A program made the translations under genes and the position numbers. The notes beneath the pieces are model-generated. The model saw only the letters and a list, made by a program, of their open reading frames with translations. It did no database searches and was not told where the DNA came from. DNA of 8,094 nucleotides from Bacteroidota bacterium (GTDB taxonomy: Bacteria; Bacteroidota; Bacteroidia; Bacteroidales; Prolixibacteraceae). The DNA lies in contig JAUZOB010000147.1 in the NCBI GenBank assembly GCA_030706665.1, positions 1-8,094 on the forward strand, read 5' to 3'. Below are positions 1-5,897 of the stretch, one piece after another. Every line of letters starts with the position of its first letter. Position 1 is the stretch's first letter.

Positions 1-81
1 ACCCCAAACAAGCACACGAACTCACACACAACAGCAACCATTGTCATTTTCCCAACAAAGAGGAGGTTTACCTATAAAATA

Positions 82-116
82 GGAGGCTCCAGATACAACC
101 AGTATCTGAAGCCTCC
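82..116 (-). terminator. Probable terminator of the ROK regulator gene (hairpin)
   Basis: Arms 82-96 (GGAGGCTCCAGATAC) and 102-116 (GTATCTGAAGCCTCC) pair over 15 positions with one C:A mismatch and a 5-base loop (AACCA). Read on the minus strand the stem is followed by TATTTTAT, a short U-rich tail, and it lies about 95 bases past the ROK stop codon. Read on the plus strand the tail is weaker (CTAATAACCTTTTATC), so it could also serve a convergent gene to the left, but no such gene can be supported inside the window. The stem is seen directly; the terminator role is inferred. Confidence 0.6.
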
Positions 117-210
117 CTAATAACCTTTTATCTATTTAAGATCAAAAACAAATCATCTCACCCACCTCTTCTTCAATTATAAGTGAACCTGCTATTTATT
201 TCTCCTTCAC

Positions 211-1443
211 CTAAATCGCTCCCAACAACTTCCTTCTCACAAGCAAACAAGCGCCAACAACTCCTGCCCGCAGACCCAACTTTGAGATTTTCAAATTTGT
301 GTCACTACTCACCAAACTCAGAGAATATTTATTTATCGCACTTTTTATTGGCAATCTGACATAGTCACCCGTCAACGGGATAGCACCTCCCAAAACAACC
401 AACTCCGGATTAAAGATATTCATCAGCATTGCAATAGCCCGTCCCATCTTTTCACCCACCTGAGCAATTAACTCTATCGCAAGTACATCTTCATTATTCG
501 CAGCCTCAATAATATCCTCAAGAACAATCTTTTCTTTTTTCTCATACTTTTCTGACAAAGAAGAAATTGATCCCTCTTCTAATTTTTCAACAAAGAGCCG
601 TTCTAATGCAATTCCGGAAGCCTCAGTTTCAAGACACCCCTTCTTCCCGCAATGACAAAGAATCTCATTTTCAAAAAATGGAATATGCCCAAACTCACCT
701 GAAAACCCAGATTTCCCATAATAGAGTTTACCATCGATTATCATTCCCAATCCAACACCTCTACTCAAATTCACAAAAAGCACATTCCGCTCCCCCTTCA
801 CAACGCCGCTCTCATACTCGCCATAAGTCATGGCACGCGTATCATTTTCCAGATAAGTTTTTATTCCAACCCGCGACTCAATAATTTTACTCAAAGGCTC
901 TTCTTCGAAATGGAAAAAACTGTGACTATATCCGGTTTCGGAATTTACACGACCCGAAAGATTAACACCCAATCCAAGTATTTTATCCTTTTCAATCGGC
1001 AGATCATCTACAAAAGCATTAATTTTCGAACAAAGAGACTCCAGCGATTCAGGGCTATTAGAAAGGACAAAAGGTTGTTTTTCTGCAATATCTATCAGAT
1101 TTTCCTTAAAATCAAAAGCTGCTATATTCAATAGATCTCTTTTAACCTCAACTCCCACAAAAAATCCGGATTGAGGATTTAATCCATAATTATTAGGCCG
1201 GCGTCCTCCTCCGGTCTCAATTTTACCATAATCGAGCACATAGCCATCCTCAATCAATTCAAAAAGAAGCTTTGTAATAGTCGGCACACTCGAATTTAAT
1301 TCTCCGCAAAGATCTGCAATGGTTACATCACCATTCGAAGAAAAGTAAGAAAGTATCTTCTTCTTCAAACTAAGCGTCTTATAAACCACCCCTGAATAAT
1401 TTCCATTTTCAAGGTCCCTAAATATCTCTTTTGAATTCTGCAT
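211..1443 (-). CDS. ROK-family transcriptional regulator (winged HTH plus sugar-binding ROK domain)
   Basis: This 410-residue protein has the NagC/Mlc/XylR architecture and probably represses the divergent sugar cluster. Residues about 20-85 form a winged HTH (recognition helix near SVPTITKLLFELIEDGY, wing GGGRRP at 78-83). Residues about 93-405 are the ROK fold: ENDTRA with the conserved Asp201, GVGLGM (230-235), GEFGH with Glu250 and His253, and the zinc motif CHCGKKGC (Cys263, Cys265, Cys270), which with His253 should hold a structural zinc. The N-terminal phosphate loop of ROK kinases (DxGGTK type) is replaced by VGVEVKRD, so it is probably a sensor and not an active sugar kinase. A TTG at 1458 could add five codons. 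ATG 1443 is preferred because the likely promoter at 1468-1475 would leave almost no leader for the TTG. Ligand unknown; an amino sugar or its phosphate is inferred from the neighbours. Confidence 0.92.
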   Translation of the reverse strand: MQNSKEIFRDLENGNYSGVVYKTLSLKKKILSYFSSNGDVTIADLCGELNSSVPTITKLLFELIEDGYVLDYGKIETGGGRRPNNYGLNPQSGFFVGVEVKRDLLNIAAFDFKENLIDIAEKQPFVLSNSPESLESLCSKINAFVDDLPIEKDKILGLGVNLSGRVNSETGYSHSFFHFEEEPLSKIIESRVGIKTYLENDTRAMTYGEYESGVVKGERNVLFVNLSRGVGLGMIIDGKLYYGKSGFSGEFGHIPFFENEILCHCGKKGCLETEASGIALERLFVEKLEEGSISSLSEKYEKKEKIVLEDIIEAANNEDVLAIELIAQVGEKMGRAIAMLMNIFNPELVVLGGAIPLTGDYVRLPIKSAINKYSLSLVSSDTNLKISKLGLRAGVVGACLLVRRKLLGAI

Positions 1444-1450
1444 TTCTCTC

Positions 1451-1472
1451 TTTTGCAATATTTAATGCAAAA
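1451..1472. promoter_or_regulatory. Inverted repeat, candidate operator of the ROK regulator
   Basis: TTTTGCA (1451-1457) and TGCAAAA (1466-1472) are perfect 7-base inverted arms around an 8-base AT centre; 9 of 11 base pairs of the 22-base dyad match. It lies just upstream of the preferred ROK start and overlaps the possible -7 element at 1468-1475, the usual place for an autorepression site. Size and AT-rich centre suit a dimeric ROK repressor, but the arms do not copy the E. coli NagC/Mlc consensus. The operator role is inferred. Confidence 0.45.
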
Positions 1473-1475
1473 ATA
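1468..1475 (-). promoter_or_regulatory. Possible -7 promoter element of the ROK gene
   Basis: On the minus strand this reads TATTTTTG, a full match to the Bacteroides -7 consensus TAnnTTTG. Transcription would start near 1460-1463, leaving a leader of about 17-20 bases before ATG 1443. A TTTG at 1492-1489 is present upstream, but 13 bases away is shorter than the usual -33/-7 spacing, so the -33 box is not convincing. Confidence 0.35.
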
Positions 1476-1823
1476 AGGAAATCTACGCCAAATCCATTAC
1501 AATGCTCGCTTTAATGGCATGATTTTAAAGTCTTGTGATTATTTTTTTTAAAAACAAACAACATTCTTAATTATTTTTTTAATAACATATTTTGCCATAA
1601 CAATTCAACACACCACCGATCACATAACTGCTTGCTGAATAATTAAATTCCATAATCTTAACTACTAAAAGGAAGGCCTTTATCAATCATCCTAAAAATA
1701 CCACAATCATCTTCCTCAGCGAATTAAACACCAATGTCTATACAACATGGCTTTAAATATCTTTTAACGCATCAGTTAAGTATTTTTTTTATTAATATGG
1801 TGCATATATTAAATTTTTTAATT

Positions 1824-1831
1824 TTACTTTG
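1824..1831 (+). promoter_or_regulatory. Possible -7 element for the plus-strand cluster
   Basis: TTACTTTG differs from the Bacteroides -7 consensus TAnnTTTG at one base. No TTTG box lies about 20 bases upstream. The call rests mainly on position: a 12-base perfect palindrome starts two bases downstream, where transcription would begin, and the leader to the epimerase ATG would be about 120 bases. Confidence 0.25.
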
Positions 1832-1832
1832 T

Positions 1833-1844
1833 ATCAACGTTGAT
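1833..1844. promoter_or_regulatory. Perfect 12-base palindrome, candidate operator for the epimerase cluster
   Basis: ATCAACGTTGAT is perfectly self-complementary and stands out in an AT-rich region. The central AACGTT with its CpG centre looks like operators of LacI-family repressors, and unlike the TTTTGCA/TGCAAAA dyad near the ROK gene. It may therefore belong to an unlinked LacI-type regulator, or be a differently shaped ROK site. It lies about 115 bases before the epimerase start, directly after a possible -7 element. Confidence 0.4.
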
Positions 1845-1876
1845 CCAAATCATCTAATAAAAAATGTAAAATTCAG

Positions 1877-1907
1877 GAGTATTTCCATCATTTCATTGGA
1901 AACACTC
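1877..1907 (+). promoter_or_regulatory. Stem-loop in the leader upstream of the epimerase gene
   Basis: GAGTATTTCCA (1877-1887) pairs with TGGAAACACTC (1897-1907) over 11 positions with one mismatch and a 9-base loop. It ends 50 bases before the epimerase ATG and has no T-run after it, so it is not a plain terminator. It could be a leader-stabilising or regulatory hairpin, or a DNA-level dyad for a regulator. Confidence 0.4.
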
Positions 1908-1957
1908 AGATATTAAAGATCAATTATTCTAGAACTACACATAAAAAATCAGCCACT

Positions 1958-3127
1958 ATGAAAAACACAGAATTGAATGGTTATGCCGGTCAATACAAAG
2001 ATGAATTACTAAATAATGTCATTCCTTTTTGGCTGGAACATTCAAAAGATTCGGAATACGGAGGATACTACTCCTGTCTTGATCGTTTTGGCAATGTTTT
2101 CGATACAGACAAGTTTATCTGGTTGCAAGGACGCGAAGTTTGGATGTTTTCAATGCTCTATAATGAGATGGAGAATCGTCAGGAATGGTTGGAAATGGCA
2201 ATCCACGGAGCTGAATTTTTGAAACAACACGGACGGGACGAAAAGGGGGATTGGTATTTTTCTCTTGATCGCCAGGGAAATCCTCTGGTACAACCGTACA
2301 ATATTTTCTCTGATTGTTTTGCAGCCATGGCTTTCGGTGAACTTTACAAAGCCACCAAAAACGAAGAGTATAAAAAGATAGCTGTCGATACCTACAATAA
2401 CATTATAAAAAGGAAAGACAACCCCAAAGGCCCTTACAATAAACTTTATCCCGGGACCCGTCCCCTCAAGAGCTTTGCATTGCCAATGATCTTGTGTAAT
2501 CTTTCGCTTATACTCGAAGATGTGATGGGAAGTCAAAAAATCGATGAAATCGTCCCTTCATTGATTGATGATATCATGATCAACTTCTATCAAAAAGATA
2601 CAGGAGTAATTCTCGAAAATATTCATCCTGACGGGTCTGTTGTCGATTGCTTCGAAGGGCGACTGGTCAACCCGGGTCACACCAACGAATCCATGTGGTT
2701 TTTAATGGACCTGGGAGTTCGTTACAACGACCAGAAATTGATAGACAAAGCGGTCGAGATCCTTCTTCATTCTATTGAATTCGGTTGGGATAAAGAACAC
2801 GGCGGTATCTTCTATTTCATGGACGTCAAGGGACATCCACAACAACAATTGGAGTGGGATCAAAAGCTATGGTGGGTACATCTCGAAACCCTGATTGCCT
2901 TAGCGAAAGGTTACAAACTTACCGGAAACCAGGAATGCAAAAAATGGTTTGAAATAATGCAAACATATACCTGGGATCACTTTAAAGATAAAGAATATAG
3001 AGAATGGTACGGTTATCTGACTCGTCAGGGACAACCATTGTTACCGTTGAAAGGCGGAAAATGGAAAGGATGTTTCCATGTACCAAGAGCTATGTTCCAA
3101 TTATATAAAATACTATCGCAAGAGTAA
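1958..3127 (+). CDS. N-acylglucosamine 2-epimerase (AGE family, renin-binding-protein type)
   Basis: This 389-residue cytoplasmic protein, with no signal peptide, should interconvert N-acetylglucosamine and N-acetylmannosamine through an (alpha/alpha)6 barrel. The family is recognised from blocks shared with mammalian AGE/renin-binding protein: WLQGREVW (55-62), GRLVNPGH (234-241), LEWDQKLWWVHLETL (298-312), EWYGYL (349-354) and KGCFHVPR (370-377). Arg59, His241, Glu310 and His374 each sit two residues after the catalytic residues recalled for the Anabaena enzyme (Arg57, His239, Glu308, His372). These blocks and the length fit AGE better than cellobiose 2-epimerase, but related sugar epimerases or isomerases remain possible. 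It is the first gene of the plus-strand cluster, divergent from the ROK regulator. ATG 1958 is chosen because homology begins almost at once (GYAGQYKDELLNNVIPFW). The upstream sequence is A-rich with no Shine-Dalgarno. Confidence 0.9.
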   Translation: MKNTELNGYAGQYKDELLNNVIPFWLEHSKDSEYGGYYSCLDRFGNVFDTDKFIWLQGREVWMFSMLYNEMENRQEWLEMAIHGAEFLKQHGRDEKGDWYFSLDRQGNPLVQPYNIFSDCFAAMAFGELYKATKNEEYKKIAVDTYNNIIKRKDNPKGPYNKLYPGTRPLKSFALPMILCNLSLILEDVMGSQKIDEIVPSLIDDIMINFYQKDTGVILENIHPDGSVVDCFEGRLVNPGHTNESMWFLMDLGVRYNDQKLIDKAVEILLHSIEFGWDKEHGGIFYFMDVKGHPQQQLEWDQKLWWVHLETLIALAKGYKLTGNQECKKWFEIMQTYTWDHFKDKEYREWYGYLTRQGQPLLPLKGGKWKGCFHVPRAMFQLYKILSQE

Positions 3128-3159
3128 AACTAAACAGTTTTTTGTATTTTACATGCCTG

Positions 3160-3196
3160 TTTTTCAAGGTTCCCTGAAATAGGGAACCTTGAAAAA
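3160..3196 (+). other. Perfect 16-bp hairpin between the epimerase and DUF4434 genes
   Basis: TTTTTCAAGGTTCCCT (3160-3175) and AGGGAACCTTGAAAAA (3181-3196) are perfectly complementary around a GAAAT loop. The RNA stem would be very stable, but it is followed by TTATAG and not a T-run, so termination would probably be partial. It may protect or process the upstream transcript, or lower expression of the genes downstream. No convincing promoter lies in the 47 bases between it and the next start codon, which argues that transcription passes through it. Confidence 0.65.
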
Positions 3197-3243
3197 TTAT
3201 AGATCAATAATCTCTTGTTTCTTGACTTTAAAACCATCAATCA

Positions 3244-4356
3244 ATGTCACAAATTGAAAACGATCGCCGCGACTTTTTAAAAAAACTTGCTGCAGCAGGA
3301 ACTGTTGCAGCCGCCGCAAGCATTCCGGTATATGGTTCTGCTAATCCTACGGATCATTCTTTAATATCAGCACCATACCCTTCTTCTGGAAGCGGGTTAA
3401 TTGTGCCAAAATCAAACGGACTGAAAATCACAGGGACTTTTCTTGATGAAATCTCTCATGATATCCCTCATCAGAACTGGGGAGAAAAAGAATGGGACCG
3501 TGATTTTGCTCACATGAAAGCTATCGGTATTGATACCGTGATCATGATTCGTTCCGGTTATCGAAAGTTCATTACCTGGCCGTCAAAATACCTAATGGCA
3601 AAACATTCCTGCTACCAACCTTCGGTAGATTTACTGGATATGTATCTGCGTTTGGCCGATAAACATGGAATGAAATTCTATTTTGGACTTTATGATTCCG
3701 GATACTATTGGGATACTGGCGATATGCATTTTGAAATCGAAGACAACCTCCATGTGATTGATGAAGTCTGGAAAAACTACGGAGAGAAACACAAAAGTTT
3801 CCAAGGTTGGTATATCAGTACAGAAATCAGTCGAAAAACCAAAGGAGCAGTCGATACATTTTATAAGATGGGGAAAGCCTGTAAAGATGCATCAGGAGGA
3901 CTTCCTACATTCATCTCTCCCTGGATTGACGGTAAAAAAGCCGTAATGGGCATGGCCGAAGGAACGCTGACCAAAAGCGATGCCATATCTGTTCAGGAAC
4001 ATGAAAAAGAGTGGAATGAAATTTTCTCGGGTATCCATGAAGTGGTCGATGCTGTAGCTTTTCAGGACGGTCATATTGACTATGACGAATTGGATGCTTT
4101 TTTTGAAGTAAACAAAAGACTGGCTGACAAATACGGAATGAAATGTTGGACAAATGCCGAAACTTTCGACCGTGATATGCCAATCCATTTCTTCCCGATA
4201 AAATTTGACAAACTTCGATTGAAACTCGAAGCAGCAAAACGGGCAGGATACGATAAAGCCATCACATTTGAGTTCTCTCATTTTATGAGCCCTCAATCGG
4301 CGTACCTGCAGGCTGGCCATTTATATGACCGGTACAAAGAATATTTTAATTTATAA
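3244..4356 (+). CDS. Exported DUF4434-type TIM-barrel protein, putative glycoside hydrolase
   Basis: This 370-residue protein starts with a Tat signal: DRRDFLKK (7-14), then an Ala-rich hydrophobic stretch (15-29), with cleavage possible near residue 33. The twin arginines match the Tat motif, though Asp replaces the usual Ser/Thr before them. The mature part (about 60-368) looks like an (alpha/beta)8 barrel of the DUF4434 family: ITGTFLDEISHD (62-73), IGIDTVIMIRSGY (94-106), KFYFGLYDSG (144-153), GWYISTEI (188-195), AVAFQDGH (270-277), KCWTNAETF (300-308) and AITFEFSHFMSP (339-350). Glu194, Glu306 and Glu343 sit at predicted strand ends and are candidate acid/base and nucleophile residues, as in clan GH-A enzymes. 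That role is inferred, because the family has no reaction I can name. Its place between an amino-sugar epimerase and a sugar porter suggests action on a glycan in the periplasm. The 39-base gap to the porter supports co-transcription. Confidence 0.82.
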   Translation: MSQIENDRRDFLKKLAAAGTVAAAASIPVYGSANPTDHSLISAPYPSSGSGLIVPKSNGLKITGTFLDEISHDIPHQNWGEKEWDRDFAHMKAIGIDTVIMIRSGYRKFITWPSKYLMAKHSCYQPSVDLLDMYLRLADKHGMKFYFGLYDSGYYWDTGDMHFEIEDNLHVIDEVWKNYGEKHKSFQGWYISTEISRKTKGAVDTFYKMGKACKDASGGLPTFISPWIDGKKAVMGMAEGTLTKSDAISVQEHEKEWNEIFSGIHEVVDAVAFQDGHIDYDELDAFFEVNKRLADKYGMKCWTNAETFDRDMPIHFFPIKFDKLRLKLEAAKRAGYDKAITFEFSHFMSPQSAYLQAGHLYDRYKEYFNL

Positions 4357-4395
4357 AAAGCTATCTTTTAATAAAAGACAAGTAATTCCAAAAAA

Positions 4396-5802
4396 ATGAA
4401 ACAAAAAGAAAATCTGGGTTATGTATTATTCCTTTCGATAGTCGCAGCACTCGGCGGCTTTCTGTTTGGATACGATACAGCCGTCATTTCCGGAACAATT
4501 AAAAGTGTAACAGCACAGTTTCAGATGGACGAAATCCGTTCAGGGTGGTATGTAGGATGTGCACTTTTAGGATCGATAGGAGGCGTATTGGTGGCCGGCA
4601 AGTTGAGTGATTTATTTGGACGTAAACTGGTACTATTCATTTCAGCAGTTATGTTCTCTGCATCCGGTATCGGGTGTATGCTTTCTCCCAATGAATACCA
4701 ATTAATAGTTTATCGTCTTATTGGTGGTTTCGGTATTGGAGCCGCTTCTGTAATATCCCCGCTTTATATTTCGGAAATATCCATTGCACGCTATCGGGGG
4801 CGATTGGTTTCTCTTTATCAATTGGCCATTACCGTTGGATTCCTTGGTGCCTACCTGGTCAACTATGTACTATTAAACAATTCCTTAGCAATGAAGGCAC
4901 ATGGCGCACTTAGCTGCAACTGGATCAACACAATCTTTGCAAGCGAAGTCTGGCGTTCAATGTTAGGAGCCGAAGCAATTCCGGCACTCTTATTCTTTCT
5001 GGTCATATTTTTCATCCCGGAAAGTCCGCGTTGGTTATTTGTAAAAAATAAAATTCCAAGATCTCGAACAATCCTGAATAGAATATACGGAGAAGACGAA
5101 GCTGAAAATCAGATAAGCGAAATTCAGACAACCCTTCAAAAGGAAGAAAAATCTGATTGGAAGATGCTATTCAAAGGAGGTTTCCGCGTTGCTCTGATTA
5201 TTGGTGTCTGCCTGGCTATTTTAGGACAATTTATGGGAGTGAATGCAGTCCTGTACTATGGGCCTGGTATTTTTGAAAAAACAGGGCTTTCGGAAGGGGA
5301 CTCTTTGTTCTATCAGGTTTTTGTAGGACTAGTGAATGTGCTTGCAACAGTAGTTGCCATTATGGTCATCGACAAAATCGGGCGTAAAAAATTGGTTTAT
5401 TACGGCGTATCCGGGATGTTGGTATCATTAATATTGATTGCAAGTTATTTCACCCTTAATAAAGTTGAAACCATCATTCCCCCAATTACACTTTTGATTC
5501 TTATTCTATTTTACATCTTCTGTTGTGCCATATCCATCTGCGTTGTAATATGGGTATTGCTTTCCGAGATGTATCCGGTCAAAGTACGTGGTGCAGCTAT
5601 GTCTATGGCAGGCTTCTCTTTGTGGATTGGAACATTTCTGATCGGACAACTTACCCCATTATTAATGTCGGCACTATCACCTGCCGGATTGTTCCTGCTA
5701 TTCGCATTGATGTGTCTTCCCTATTTATGGATCACATGGAAACTGGTACCGGAAACAACCGGGAAATCATTGGAAGAAATTGAAAGAATGTGGCAAAAAT
5801 AA
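4396..5802 (+). CDS. MFS sugar porter, XylE/GLUT family (sugar:H+ symporter)
   Basis: This 468-residue inner-membrane protein should have 12 transmembrane helices and import a monosaccharide. Sugar-porter signatures appear in order: GGFLFGYDTAVISG (20-33), DLFGRK (72-77), YRLIGGFGIG (106-115), RGRLVSLYQ (134-142), PESPRWL (208-214), QFMGVNAVLYY (278-288), DKIGRKK (326-332), WVLLSEMYP (386-394) and PETTGKSLEEIE (452-463). Asp27 matches the proton-coupling Asp27 of E. coli XylE at the same residue number, suggesting H+ symport and not facilitated diffusion. Aligned by eye with XylE, several xylose contacts differ (Gln175 to Phe149, Gln288 to Gly277, Gln415 to Leu409), while Gln168, Gln289, Asn294 and Trp392 equivalents remain (Gln142, Gln278, Asn283, Trp386). 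The substrate is therefore probably not xylose; the neighbours suggest an amino sugar or a hexose. Its start follows a short A-run. Confidence 0.92.
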   Translation: MKQKENLGYVLFLSIVAALGGFLFGYDTAVISGTIKSVTAQFQMDEIRSGWYVGCALLGSIGGVLVAGKLSDLFGRKLVLFISAVMFSASGIGCMLSPNEYQLIVYRLIGGFGIGAASVISPLYISEISIARYRGRLVSLYQLAITVGFLGAYLVNYVLLNNSLAMKAHGALSCNWINTIFASEVWRSMLGAEAIPALLFFLVIFFIPESPRWLFVKNKIPRSRTILNRIYGEDEAENQISEIQTTLQKEEKSDWKMLFKGGFRVALIIGVCLAILGQFMGVNAVLYYGPGIFEKTGLSEGDSLFYQVFVGLVNVLATVVAIMVIDKIGRKKLVYYGVSGMLVSLILIASYFTLNKVETIIPPITLLILILFYIFCCAISICVVIWVLLSEMYPVKVRGAAMSMAGFSLWIGTFLIGQLTPLLMSALSPAGLFLLFALMCLPYLWITWKLVPETTGKSLEEIERMWQK

Positions 5803-5832
5803 ATATTTCAATTCTTAATCATTAAGGAAAGC

Positions 5833-5881
5833 CATCTTTCTAAAAAGTTCCTCTTTTTAGTTAAGATGACTTTTCTTTTTT
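5833..5881 (+). terminator. Terminator-like hairpin with T-tract just upstream of the SIS gene
   Basis: CATCTT-T-CTAAAAA (5833-5846) pairs with TTTTTAG-TT-AAGATG (5854-5868), giving 13 base pairs with a small internal loop and a 7-base loop. A T-rich tract (TTTTCTTTTTT, 5871-5881) follows almost at once, the layout of an intrinsic terminator, although the stem is AT-rich and probably weak. Only 16 bases separate the tract from the SIS start codon, leaving no room for a separate downstream promoter. It probably acts as a partial terminator or attenuator inside the operon. A small dyad CTTAAT-C-ATTAAG (5814-5826) precedes it. Confidence 0.5.
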
Positions 5882-5897
5882 AAAGAAACCCTATACG

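Larger units (their letters stand above)
1459..1957. other. Divergent intergenic regulatory region without a supportable gene
   Basis: This strongly AT-rich stretch separates the ROK gene from the epimerase gene and should hold both promoters. Besides the separately listed palindromes and leader stem-loop, it has runs of T (around 1541-1549, 1574-1580 and 1782-1790), a TTATT/AATAA inverted repeat (1571-1585) and a TATTTTG (1588-1594) that is one base short of a plus-strand -7 element. A 60-codon open frame at 1734-1916 has no ribosome-binding context or recognisable product. No RNA gene or riboswitch fold is recognised. Confidence 0.6.

Noticed and set aside
1..47. Minus-strand frame starting at ATG 47 (MTMVAVVCEFVCLFG) running off the left edge
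   Set aside because: Fifteen hydrophobic codons could be the start of a gene beyond the window, but there is no supporting motif, ribosome-binding context or promoter. Plus-strand frames here are also briefly open, so neither direction can be supported.
567..1134. Plus-strand open frames antisense to the ROK gene (567-884 and 910-1134)
   Set aside because: They lie wholly inside a confidently identified gene on the other strand, have low-complexity Ser/Gln/Lys-rich translations, and show no family resemblance.
1734..1916. 60-codon plus-strand open frame in the divergent intergenic region
   Set aside because: It is rich in Ile, Leu, Phe and Asn as expected from AT-rich DNA, has no recognisable motif, and overlaps the presumed promoter, operator and leader stem-loop of the epimerase gene.
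2150..2536. 128-codon minus-strand frame antisense to the epimerase gene
   Set aside because: It is the complement of conserved epimerase coding sequence; the translation shows no motif.
3892..4320. Overlapping minus-strand frames (up to 142 codons) antisense to the DUF4434 gene
   Set aside because: Three overlapping antisense frames in one conserved gene reflect codon composition; none has a recognisable domain.
4364..4378. TCTTTT-AAT-AAAAGA dyad between the DUF4434 and porter genes as a terminator
   Set aside because: The stem has six almost all A:T pairs with a 3-base loop and no T-run, too weak to call. The 39-base gap favours co-transcription.
5523..5783. 86-codon plus-strand frame inside the porter gene
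   Set aside because: It is a frame-shifted reading of the conserved C-terminal transmembrane part of the porter.
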